A stretch of DNA of 64,000 bases from contig NZ_FOBB01000005.1 of NCBI RefSeq assembly GCF_900109685.1, positions 429,903 to 493,902 on the forward strand, in the 5' to 3' direction. Position numbers and translations under genes: made by a program. Of the stretch, positions 17,643-25,601 are shown one piece after another. The stretch comes from Chitinophaga rupis. Its GTDB lineage: Bacteria; Bacteroidota; Bacteroidia; Chitinophagales; Chitinophagaceae. A model generated the notes under the pieces. It was not told the DNA's origin. It did not search any database and worked only from the letters and a program-made list of their open reading frames with translations. Numbering within the stretch: the stretch's first letter is position 1; each line of letters opens with the position of its first letter.

Positions 17643-19828
17643 TGGGACATGAGATGAATAAAAAGAAAAAACAAAAAAAAGGCAATCACAGTGGCCCGAA
17701 GAAGACTTTTCGCGGGATGATTGAAGTGACGCGTTCGGGAATGGCCTTTGTAATAGTAGAAGGATTAACAAAAGATATACTGGTAAAACAGAAGAACCTG
17801 AATACCGCGCTGGATGGCGATGAAGTGCTGTTAGATGTGCTTAAAGACCACTCCAATAAGAACAACGGCCGTATGGAAGGCGTGGTAACGGACATCCTTA
17901 AACGAAAGAAAACAGAATTTACAGGCACCCTGCAGGTTAACAAAGGCTTTGCCTTCCTGGTACCTGAAAAGGGCGCTTTTTTACCGGATATTTATATACC
18001 TGCCAACTCACTGGGCGAAGCCAAAACCGGCGATAAAGCCGTGGTACGCGTAGTAGCCTGGGGCGAAAAGACCCGCAAGCCGGTCGGCGAGATCATAGAA
18101 ATACTGGATGCCAGCGATACCAACGACCTGGCCATGAAGGAAATACTGGTGGAAAGCGGTTTTCCGTTGTCGTTCCCGGATGAGGTGATAGCCGAGCTGG
18201 CAGAGATCAAGGAGAAGATAACGGCCGCGGAAGTACGAAAAAGAAAAGATTTCCGCAAACAGCTCACCTTTACTATTGATCCCGTAGATGCCAAGGACTT
18301 TGACGATGCCATTTCCATCCGCAAAATAAAAGGCGGTTATTATGAGATAGGCGTGCACATTGCCGATGTAAGCCATTATGTGCTGCCGGATACTGCGCTG
18401 GATAAGGAAGCCGATAAACGCGCTACCTCCGTATATCTGCCGGACCGTGTACTGCCTATGCTGCCGGAAAAGATCTCCAATGAGCTGTGTTCCCTGCGTC
18501 CTAATGAGGATAAGCTTACTTTCTCCGCCGTTTTCCAGATGAATGAAAAAGGCGAGATCAAACAGCACTGGCTGGGCCGCACCGTAATCCATTCCGATCA
18601 TCGCTTTACGTATGAAGAGGTGCAGGAGATCATTGAAGGCAACAGCGAAGGGCCGCATAAAGAAGAAGTGATGCTGCTGAATAAAATAGCCCGCATTCTG
18701 CGTAAAGGCCGTTTTGATGAAGGCGCTATTAATTTCTCCTCACAGGAAGTACGCTTTCAGCTGGACCCTGACGGCAAACCTATTGGCATTGTTATTAAAG
18801 AAAGCAAGGAAGCGCACCAGCTGATAGAAGAATTTATGCTGCTGGCCAACCGTACGGTGGCGGAGTATGTATCTAAAATAAAGGTCAATAAGCAATCCGT
18901 TCCTTTCCCTTACCGTGTGCACGACACGCCCGACGAGGAAAAGCTGCAGGTGTTTTCCATCTTTGCCCGCAAGTTCGGGCACAAGTTTGACCTGGATAAC
19001 CCGGACCATATTGCCCGTTCTTTTAACAAGATGCTGCAGCTGGCCAAGGGTAAACCGGAGCAGCATGTGCTGGAAACCATCGGCATCCGTACCATGGCCA
19101 AAGCCATTTACACACCGGATAACATTGGCCACTATGGGTTAGGATTTGCGCATTACTGCCACTTTACCTCCCCCATACGCCGCTACCCCGATGTGCTGGT
19201 GCACCGCGTGCTGGCACAATGCCTGGCAGAAGATATACACCCCGACAAGTACATGGAAAAGAAGTGCCGCCACTGCTCTGAAATGGAACGTAAGGCCATG
19301 GAAGCAGAGCGAGCTGCCAACAAATACAAGCAGGTGGAGTACATGCAGCAGTTTATTGGCGATACGTTTGACGGCGTTATCAGCGGTGTGGCGCACTTTG
19401 GTTTCTGGGTAGAAACTATTGATACAAAGTGCGAAGGCCTGGTAAGCATTCACAATATGATGGCCCGTGATGAGTTTAAGCATGATGAAAGCGAATATGC
19501 CCTGGTAGGCCTGCACACCGGCCGCCGGTTCCGTATAGGCGATAAGGTGAAGATCCGTGTAATGTCGGCTAACCTCACCAAACGCCAGCTGGATTACGAC
19601 CTGGTAGAAGACCTGGAAGAACAGCAGCCAGCCTCCAGGCCCGGCAACATCGGCAAGCCCAAACGCAAAGAGAAGGAAAAGGAAAGAGGAGAGCGGGTGC
19701 AGCAGGGACCAGGTAAAAAACCGAAGCCTAACAAGCCCGGATCCAAACCTAAACCTAAAGCCGCAGATAATAATAATGCCAGCAAACCTGCGAAAGCAAA
19801 ACCACGGCCCCGTAAAAAGGAATTATAA
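17642..19828 (+). CDS. rnr: Ribonuclease R
   Basis: This 728-residue protein is a 3'-5' exoribonuclease of the RNB family. In order, it has cold-shock OB domains (about 20-200), the RNB catalytic domain (about 205-540) with DPVDAKDFDDAIS holding the catalytic aspartates and FTSPIRRYPDVLVHR, an S1 domain (about 570-655), and a long Lys/Pro-rich basic tail ending RPRKKEL. The ATG at 17642 overlaps the lpxK stop (TAATG). A second ATG at 17654 is also possible and would lose four residues. It degrades structured RNA and works with trans-translation. Confidence 0.95.
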   Translation: MGHEMNKKKKQKKGNHSGPKKTFRGMIEVTRSGMAFVIVEGLTKDILVKQKNLNTALDGDEVLLDVLKDHSNKNNGRMEGVVTDILKRKKTEFTGTLQVNKGFAFLVPEKGAFLPDIYIPANSLGEAKTGDKAVVRVVAWGEKTRKPVGEIIEILDASDTNDLAMKEILVESGFPLSFPDEVIAELAEIKEKITAAEVRKRKDFRKQLTFTIDPVDAKDFDDAISIRKIKGGYYEIGVHIADVSHYVLPDTALDKEADKRATSVYLPDRVLPMLPEKISNELCSLRPNEDKLTFSAVFQMNEKGEIKQHWLGRTVIHSDHRFTYEEVQEIIEGNSEGPHKEEVMLLNKIARILRKGRFDEGAINFSSQEVRFQLDPDGKPIGIVIKESKEAHQLIEEFMLLANRTVAEYVSKIKVNKQSVPFPYRVHDTPDEEKLQVFSIFARKFGHKFDLDNPDHIARSFNKMLQLAKGKPEQHVLETIGIRTMAKAIYTPDNIGHYGLGFAHYCHFTSPIRRYPDVLVHRVLAQCLAEDIHPDKYMEKKCRHCSEMERKAMEAERAANKYKQVEYMQQFIGDTFDGVISGVAHFGFWVETIDTKCEGLVSIHNMMARDEFKHDESEYALVGLHTGRRFRIGDKVKIRVMSANLTKRQLDYDLVEDLEEQQPASRPGNIGKPKRKEKEKERGERVQQGPGKKPKPNKPGSKPKPKAADNNNASKPAKAKPRPRKKEL

Positions 19829-19833
19829 TTTTG
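19826..19833 (+). promoter_or_regulatory. -7 box upstream of the polyprenyl synthase gene
   Basis: TAATTTTG matches TAnnTTTG exactly and overlaps the rnr stop codon. The expected transcription start is near 19840, 34 bases before the ATG at 19874. No good -33 box is seen, so the call is tentative. Confidence 0.4.
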
Positions 19834-19873
19834 CTTTGATCAATATATCCGACTTCAGACTTCATTTTATACC

Positions 19874-20845
19874 ATGCACTCTTTTCAGGAACTTATAGCA
19901 CAATTTATCCAGCAATTTGATCAGCAACGTTTCCCCGACCAACCTTCTACGCTGTATAACGCAGCCTCCCACATACTGAAAATAGGAGGTAAGCGCATAC
20001 GTCCGGTATTGGCCCTTATGGGAAATGAGCTGTTTGATACCATTCATGCAGATGCCTGGCAGGTAGGCAACGCCGTAGAGCTGTTCCATAATTTCACCCT
20101 CATTCACGATGATATTATGGACAAGGCGCCGCTACGCAGGAACAACCCTACCGTACACACCCTTTATGGCGAACCGGCCGCTATCCTGGCGGGCGATGCC
20201 ATGCTCATATATGTGTATGAATACCTGAACCGGGTGCAGTCGCGCTACAAACAAAAGATCGTATCCGTATTTAACCGCGCTGCCATACAGGTATGCGAAG
20301 GGCAGCAGCTGGATATGGATATGGAAGCTATGGACCCAGCCCAGGTGAAGTATGATGATTATGTAAGCATGATAGCCCTGAAAACGTCTGTACTGCTGGC
20401 TGCATCCCTGCAAATGGGCGCTATTATTGGCGGTGGCAGCGAAGGCAACCAGGGCTACTTATATGAATTTGGTAAGAACATAGGTATTGCCTTCCAGATC
20501 CAGGACGATTACCTGGATGCTTTTGGCGATCCGGAAAAGTTTGGCAAACAGCAGGGCGGCGATATCCTGGCTAATAAAAAAACCTTCCTGCTGCTGAAAG
20601 CATTGGAGCTGTGCAACCCTGCACAGCGTATCCGCCTGCAGCAGCTGTTGGATACTGCCCCGGATGATAAAGTAGCGCAGGTGCTGGAACTCTTCCACGA
20701 CTGTAGCATTGATAGCTGGGCCGAAAAGGAAAAAGAACGTTTTCAGCAAAAGGCGTTCGACAACCTGGAAAGCATCGCCGTATTATCTTCCCGTAAAAAG
20801 CCCCTGATGGAGCTGGCCGATTTCCTTTTAAGCCGCCAGCATTGA
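19874..20845 (+). CDS. Polyprenyl diphosphate synthase (IspB-like)
   Basis: The product is 323 residues, an all-helical trans-prenyltransferase with both aspartate-rich motifs: LIHDDIMDKAPLRR (first DDxxD) and FQIQDDYLDAFGD (second). GGKRIRPVLALMGNELF near the start binds isopentenyl diphosphate. It extends allylic diphosphates with IPP. The residue set before the first motif cannot by eye fix chain length, so farnesyl, geranylgeranyl or long-chain quinone side-chain synthesis are all possible; the length suits the longer-chain group. Confidence 0.9.
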   Translation: MHSFQELIAQFIQQFDQQRFPDQPSTLYNAASHILKIGGKRIRPVLALMGNELFDTIHADAWQVGNAVELFHNFTLIHDDIMDKAPLRRNNPTVHTLYGEPAAILAGDAMLIYVYEYLNRVQSRYKQKIVSVFNRAAIQVCEGQQLDMDMEAMDPAQVKYDDYVSMIALKTSVLLAASLQMGAIIGGGSEGNQGYLYEFGKNIGIAFQIQDDYLDAFGDPEKFGKQQGGDILANKKTFLLLKALELCNPAQRIRLQQLLDTAPDDKVAQVLELFHDCSIDSWAEKEKERFQQKAFDNLESIAVLSSRKKPLMELADFLLSRQH

Positions 20846-20940
20846 GATTTTAGATTTGGGGATTTACGATTTTAGATTTATTGGAGCGATTGGGGGAAAT
20901 CCCCCAAATCTAAAATCGTAAATCTAAGATCGTAAATCTG
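20845..20940. repeat. Inverted word repeat, family A copy 2
   Basis: The left arm (20845-20880) has TTTAGATTTGGGGATTTACG-type words and the right arm (20897-20940) their complements. The innermost part is the additional pair GGGGGAAATCCCCC. The structure begins at the stop codon of the polyprenyl synthase gene and could act as its transcript end. Confidence 0.8.
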
Positions 20941-20974
20941 ATTATATTCGCAGATCACCAAAATTGAACTTGCT

Positions 20975-22606
20975 TTGTCTAAGTCGTTATTCCGCAGGAA
21001 GTCATTATCCACTATACTTAAGGATGCAAGGGAAGGGTTAACAGACGCGCATGGAACAGGATCTCTGCACAGGGTACTAAAAGTAAAAGACCTCACCGCT
21101 ATGGGTATTGCCGCCGTAATTGGCGCAGGCATCTTCTCCACCATTGGGGAAGCCTCCTTCCATGGTGGTCCGGGCGTATCTGTCCTGTTCATTATCACGG
21201 CCATAACCTGCGGTTTCTCTGCCCTTTGTTATGCGGAATTTGCATCGCGTGTGCCGGTATCCGGCAGCGCCTACACTTATTCATATGTAACGTTTGGTGA
21301 GCTGGCTGCCTGGGTTATCGGGTGGTCGCTGATCCTGGAATATGCTATTGGAAACATAGCCGTTGCCATTTCATGGAGCGGCTATTTTAATAATTTATTG
21401 AGCGGTATCGGTTTGCCGCTGCCCGGGTGGCTGATCAGCAATTACGACAATGCTACCCCGGAAACCCTGGCTGCTGCCCCGCATATCGGCAGCATTCCCG
21501 TTATAGTGAACCTGCCGGCTTTCCTGGTGGTGGTGTTCATTACCTGGCTGGCCTATGTGGGCATCCAGGAAAGTAAGCGCAGCGCCAACTTCATGGTGGC
21601 ATTTAAGATCCTGGTTATTCTTTTTGTGATAGTGCTGGGTGCTTTTTATGTGAATACAGATAACTGGCATCCCTTTATGCCTAACGGTTTTTCCGGTGTG
21701 TTAAAAGGCGTGTCCGCGGTGTTCTTTGCCTATATTGGGTTTGATGCCGTAAGCACTACCGCGGAGGAATGTACGAATCCGCAGCGCGATCTGCCCCGGG
21801 GCATGTTCTACTCCCTGATCATTTGTACCATATTATACATTCTTATTTCACTGGTGCTGACCGGTATGGTGCCTTTCACTGAGCTGAAGGTATCGGATCC
21901 GCTGGCTTTTGTGTTTGACAGGGTGAACCTGAAATGGGTCAGCTATATTATTTCCGTGAGCGCCGTAATTGCCACCACCACCGTTTTGCTGGTATTCCAG
22001 ATCGGGCAGCCCCGCATCTGGATGAGCATGAGCCGCGACGGCCTGCTGCCAAAGCGTTTCAGCAAAATACATCCGCGCTTTAAAACACCTTCCTTTGCCA
22101 CCATCATTACCGGCATACTGGTAGGCGTACCGGCCCTGTTCCTGAACCTTACTATTGTAACAGACCTTACCAGCATCGGTACTTTATTCGCCTTCATACT
22201 GGTATGCGGCGGCGTATTGCTGCTACCCCGTGAGGAGAGCAATACCCAGCGGTTTCAGCTGCCCTACATTAACGGGCGATGGATCGTGCCGGGGCTCATT
22301 GTGCTGTTCATTATCCTATTCCATACCCAGATACAGGAAAAGTGGTCCTTTGCCGGTGGCTGGGATGTTTGGAAGCATAACATACCTTTCTATCTATTTA
22401 CCATCGTAGCAATCCTGATCACTGTATTCTCATTCCTCCGTAAACTGTCACTGATACCGGTTTTAGGCCTTTTAAGCTGTTTTTATCTCATGACAGAGAT
22501 GGGCCTCAAGAACTGGATCGTTTTCGCTATCTGGCTCCTCACTGGCCTGGTGATCTATTTCAGCTACAGCTACCGTAATAGTAAGCTCAGCACGGCTGAA
22601 GCATAG
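20975..22606 (+). CDS. APC-family amino acid permease (CAT type), TTG start
   Basis: This 543-residue integral membrane protein has about 14 hydrophobic segments. The APC signature is DLTAMGIAAVIGAGIFSTIG in the first helix, where the unwound GAGIF binds substrate, followed by YAEFASRVPVSGSAYTYSYV. It resembles the cationic amino acid transporter subfamily (YfnA/CAT), which imports amino acids by proton symport; the substrate is not clear. The TTG at 20975 is chosen because the next ATG would delete the conserved N-terminal cytosolic helix (SLFRRKSLSTILKDAREG). Confidence 0.9.
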   Translation: MSKSLFRRKSLSTILKDAREGLTDAHGTGSLHRVLKVKDLTAMGIAAVIGAGIFSTIGEASFHGGPGVSVLFIITAITCGFSALCYAEFASRVPVSGSAYTYSYVTFGELAAWVIGWSLILEYAIGNIAVAISWSGYFNNLLSGIGLPLPGWLISNYDNATPETLAAAPHIGSIPVIVNLPAFLVVVFITWLAYVGIQESKRSANFMVAFKILVILFVIVLGAFYVNTDNWHPFMPNGFSGVLKGVSAVFFAYIGFDAVSTTAEECTNPQRDLPRGMFYSLIICTILYILISLVLTGMVPFTELKVSDPLAFVFDRVNLKWVSYIISVSAVIATTTVLLVFQIGQPRIWMSMSRDGLLPKRFSKIHPRFKTPSFATIITGILVGVPALFLNLTIVTDLTSIGTLFAFILVCGGVLLLPREESNTQRFQLPYINGRWIVPGLIVLFIILFHTQIQEKWSFAGGWDVWKHNIPFYLFTIVAILITVFSFLRKLSLIPVLGLLSCFYLMTEMGLKNWIVFAIWLLTGLVIYFSYSYRNSKLSTAEA

Positions 22607-22640
22607 CGGAAAGCAGAAAGCGCAAAGCATAAAGCATAAG
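22607..22640. repeat. Single arm of family D word repeat
   Basis: GGAAAGCAGAAAGCGCAAAG and GCATAAAGCATAAGG words follow the permease stop codon. No clear complementary arm is seen before the DoxX gene, so this copy looks incomplete. The stretch 22640-22930 otherwise holds no supported gene. Confidence 0.6.
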
Positions 22641-22930
22641 GCACAATGGCTTGGCCTTCATCCGCTTCTTCCTTGCAGATCCAAACGACGGACCTTTGCC
22701 CGGCGCCACACGCTTGATAAAGCTCCATAGCACACCAACGCCGGTATGCTTCCTCATGCCTCATCATCATCCAAACAGGCGGGCGCAGTCTGGAGTTGGA
22801 GCTGTAAGGATGAAACGCCAATCAATCAAACCAGAACAAAGATACCCGCCCAACCGCCAAGCCTGTCCTGAATGCGCTCCTTTTTTCGTAACTTCAGTAC
22901 AGTAGTTCTTTGATCCTAAAACTGAATGTT

Positions 22931-23368
22931 ATGAATCTGCTACAGAAAATTGAGATCTGGGGCGACAGGCACCATCCCAAGTGGCTGGATGCTGTACGCA
23001 TTGGCTTAGGCATTTTCCTGTTCTGGATGGGCGTTCTGTTTGTGCAAAACCGCGATGCACTAACCGCCCTGATCAACGAAAATCCAACATTAACAGTCGT
23101 ATCCTTCTGGCTGGCGCATTACATCGTGTTTGCCCACCTGGCCGGCGGCGTGCTCATTATGTTGGGATCGTTAACCAGACTGGCAGTATTAGTGAACATA
23201 CCGGTGTTAATAGGAGCCGTGTTCTTTGTACATTCCCCTACAGGGCTGTTTGCAGTACACAGCATTCCCGGCATTTCCATTGTAGTCCTGTTATTGCTGG
23301 TCTTTTTCCTGATAGAAGGCAGCGGCCCTCTTTCCGTGGATGAATATATGCGGAGGCACCCCGCCTGA
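22931..23368 (+). CDS. DoxX-family membrane protein
   Basis: The 145-residue product has four predicted membrane helices (AVRIGLGIFLFWMGVLFV, SFWLAHYIVFAHLAGGVLIM, LAVLVNIPVLIGAVFFV, GISIVVLLLLVFFLIEG). Its pattern of FWMGVLFV, then AHLAGGVLIMLGSLTRLA, is that of DoxX/SURF4-like proteins. Functions in this family vary and are mostly unproven (quinol oxidase subunit relatives, redox stress). The ATG at 22931 begins MNLLQKIEIWG. An earlier in-frame TTG at 22910 is less likely. Confidence 0.8.
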   Translation: MNLLQKIEIWGDRHHPKWLDAVRIGLGIFLFWMGVLFVQNRDALTALINENPTLTVVSFWLAHYIVFAHLAGGVLIMLGSLTRLAVLVNIPVLIGAVFFVHSPTGLFAVHSIPGISIVVLLLLVFFLIEGSGPLSVDEYMRRHPA

Positions 23369-23381
23369 CATATAGGAAATC

Positions 23382-23521
23382 CGATTTTAGATTTACGATT
23401 TTACCATTTAGATTTGAGGTTCGGATAAAGAGAATGTAAACTTCAAATGTAAAAGCGCAGCACGGTCAAAGTGTAGTCAACTTTTACGTTTTACATTCTC
23501 CCAAAGCATCGTAATCTAAAT
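23382..23521. repeat. Inverted word repeat, family A copy 3 with nested inner repeat
   Basis: Outer words TTTAGATTTACGATTTTACC lie at 23384-23405, with ATCGTAATCTAAAT at 23508-23521. Inside them GAGAATGTAAACTTCAAATG (23431-23450) faces CTTTTACGTTTTACATTCTC (23481-23500), a second inverted pair with different vocabulary. It fills the gap between the DoxX gene and the Smr gene. Confidence 0.65.
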
Positions 23522-23543
23522 TGTCAGGGGAGAGAATGCAATC

Positions 23544-24569
23544 ATGAAATATGAAATAGGCGATAAGATCATCTTACTCCATTCAAAGGAGGAGGGCACC
23601 GTAGTGGATATTGTGAACCGGGAAATGGTAATGGTGGAAGTTGGTAAGACCACTTTCCCCGTATACCTTGACCAGATAGACTTCCCATACTTTTACCGTT
23701 TTACGGAAAAGAAGCTGCCTGCAGCAGCGCCCCGCAAGGTACCCGGTGACGAGCTCCCCGTAGAAAAGAAAAAGCACGAAACTTTCAAAACAGATAAAGG
23801 CATGTTCCTTTCCATACTGCCGGTATACCAGGCAGATGGTTATGAGGAAAATATACAGCTGCTGAAGTTCCATTTACTTAATGAAACCCAGCGCAGCTAC
23901 ACCTTACACTTCCGCGTGTGGCTTAAACAACAGCTGGACCTGGAAATTAAGAATGATCTGCAGCCCTTCAGCCACTTTTACCTGTCGGACCTGTTATTTG
24001 AATCTTTGAACGACAGCCCGCGTTTTGAATTTACTTTTTACCCAAGAGAGAAAGACCCAAAGCTGGCGCCTTCATTCAATAAGGTCTGGAAAATAAAGCC
24101 TAAGCAATTATTCCAGCAGCTCAATGAGCTGCATATACGCCGGGATGCCATGCTGAGCTTCCCGCTGTTTGAGAAGTACCCCGACAAACAACCCGATACC
24201 CGTTACGGTTTTGAAGCGGAGGATATCAGCAAATTATCGCCCTTATACAGTAAGATACAGCTGGCGCCCGATGCGCCCCTGGAGCCAAAATATGAAGTAG
24301 ATCTGCATATAGAAAAGCTCATTGATGAGTGGCGGGGCTTAAGCAATATAGCCATCCTGGCCATTCAGTTAAATGAATTTCAGCGTTATCTTGACCTGGC
24401 CATTGCGCATAAACAACCAAGCATGATCGTGATACATGGCCTGGGCAAAGGAAAGCTGCGCGATGAAATTCATCAGCTGCTGCGGCAAACCCCGGAAGTA
24501 GGCAATTTTGTGAACGAGTACCATCCCCGGTACGGATATGGGGCCACGGAGATATCCTTTAAATATTAG
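23544..24569 (+). CDS. DUF2027 domain protein with C-terminal Smr domain
   Basis: The product is 341 residues. The N-terminus (MKYEIGDKIILLHSKEEGTVVDI) is an SH3-like barrel, the middle is a beta-rich DUF2027 region, and residues about 255-341 form an Smr domain with VDLHIEKL and IHGLGKGKLRDEIHQLL. Smr domains are nicking endonucleases or RNA-processing modules related to the MutS2 C-terminus. This architecture is standard in Bacteroidota, and its exact role is unknown. It lies 25 bases before the RNase P RNA gene, but a functional link is not implied. Confidence 0.88.
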   Translation: MKYEIGDKIILLHSKEEGTVVDIVNREMVMVEVGKTTFPVYLDQIDFPYFYRFTEKKLPAAAPRKVPGDELPVEKKKHETFKTDKGMFLSILPVYQADGYEENIQLLKFHLLNETQRSYTLHFRVWLKQQLDLEIKNDLQPFSHFYLSDLLFESLNDSPRFEFTFYPREKDPKLAPSFNKVWKIKPKQLFQQLNELHIRRDAMLSFPLFEKYPDKQPDTRYGFEAEDISKLSPLYSKIQLAPDAPLEPKYEVDLHIEKLIDEWRGLSNIAILAIQLNEFQRYLDLAIAHKQPSMIVIHGLGKGKLRDEIHQLLRQTPEVGNFVNEYHPRYGYGATEISFKY

Positions 24570-24593
24570 TAACTTTAACGCGAATAACGTAAA

Positions 24594-24960
24594 CTACAAA
24601 CCGTGCTATCGTCTTTCCCGTTAAACGGAAGGAAGGAAAGTCCGGACAGCATAGGGCAACGCACCACCTAACGGGTGGGATCCCGGCGCAGGCCGGGATA
24701 CAGACAGTGCCACAGAAAATAACCGCCACGGCTTGCCGGGGTAAGGGTGAAAATGTGGGGTAAGAGCCCACGTTCTGATATGGCAACATGTTGGAAGGGT
24801 AAACCTTGCGTGCTGAAATGCCATGTATACGGTCGTTTGAGGGCTGCCCGCCCGATGACCGAGGGTAGGCAGATACAGGTAACGCGTGAGCGTTATCGCA
24901 GATAAATGATAGCAGTTCCGGTGCAAACCGGGAAACAGAATCCGGCTTACAGGTTTGTAG
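24594..24960 (+). ncRNA. rnpB: RNase P RNA
   Basis: Bacterial type A RNase P RNA is recognised from its conserved core. GGAAAGTCCGGAC (P4 5' side) is near 24636, ACAGAAAATAACCGCC is near 24712, GGGTAAGGGTGAAA and GGTAAGAGCCCAC follow, GGCAACATG is near 24782, GATAAATGATAGCAG is near 24901, and ACAGAATCCGGCTTAC (P4 3' side) is near 24935. The ends pair as P1: CTACAAACC (24594-24602) with GGTTTGTAG (24952-24960), followed by TTTT. It is the catalytic RNA that matures tRNA 5' ends. A TAACTTTA box at 24570-24577 may be its promoter. Confidence 0.97.
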
Positions 24961-25019
24961 TTTTATGTTATTTGTTTGTACCTATACCGCAGCAACCAAA
25001 CTAAAACGCATATACTTTT

Positions 25020-25433
25020 ATGGATCAGAATCAAGAAAGAACCTGGGGCGCCCTGGTACACCTGGGCGGACTAATAGGGATGTTCATCTTATCGTTTGTA
25101 GGAAATATTATAGGAGCCCTGGTAATGTGGCTCATTAAACGCAATGAATCCGCCTTCATTGACGATCAGGGTAAGGAAGCCCTTAACTTCCAGATCACTT
25201 TAAGCCTGGTAAATGTGGCCATTGGCCTGCTGATCAGCCTGCGGCACGGCATCTGGGCTTTCCGTTCCATCTGGCGCGATCATGATTTTGACGGCTGGCA
25301 TGGCTTTGGTTCCGCCATCAGCTTATACGGCATTGTATCACTCCTGAATATCATTTTCTCTATTATTGCAGCCGTACGCGCCAATAAAGGCATCCGCTAC
25401 CGTTACCCGCTTTGCCTGAGAATAGTGAAGTAG
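25020..25433 (+). CDS. DUF4870 membrane protein
   Basis: This 137-residue protein has the family pattern ERTWGALVHLGGLIGM at the start and LIKRNESAFIDDQGKEALNFQ in the middle (parts quoted). It carries three to four hydrophobic segments and a basic end. DUF4870 (Tic20-like) proteins are small inner-membrane proteins without an established function. It starts about 60 bases after rnpB. Confidence 0.85.
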   Translation: MDQNQERTWGALVHLGGLIGMFILSFVGNIIGALVMWLIKRNESAFIDDQGKEALNFQITLSLVNVAIGLLISLRHGIWAFRSIWRDHDFDGWHGFGSAISLYGIVSLLNIIFSIIAAVRANKGIRYRYPLCLRIVK

Positions 25434-25436
25434 TTT

Positions 25437-25596
25437 AGTCCATGGTCTATGGTCGATGGTCCATAGACTTTTGCGCAGATACTAGTATAAACGAGAAGCG
25501 CTAAATGAGGTGAATTGATCACTACATTTAGCGCTTCTCGTTTTATATATCTTTTCGTTCTATGCTATGGACTATGGACCATCGGCCATGGACTCC
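25437..25596. repeat. Inverted word repeat, family B copy 1, enclosing a perfect hairpin
   Basis: The left arm (25437-25470) is built from CCATGG, CTATGG and CGATGG words (TCCATGGTCTATGGTCGATG). The right arm (25563-25596) is the approximate reverse complement (CTATGGACCATCGGCCATGG). It lies between two convergent genes (DUF4870 and subtilase), so it is well placed to end transcription from both sides. Confidence 0.85.
25489..25543. terminator. Perfect 19-bp inverted repeat, probable bidirectional terminator
   Basis: AAACGAGAAGCGCTAAATG (25489-25507) is matched exactly by its reverse complement at 25525-25543, with a 17-base loop and AT-rich flanks. It is nested inside the family B arms between convergent genes. 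Confidence 0.75.
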
Positions 25597-25601
25597 AAAA
25601 A

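Noticed and set aside
24594..24960. Minus-strand frames of 76 and 101 codons over this stretch
   Set aside because: They are antisense to RNase P RNA, whose conserved core and P1 pairing are clear.
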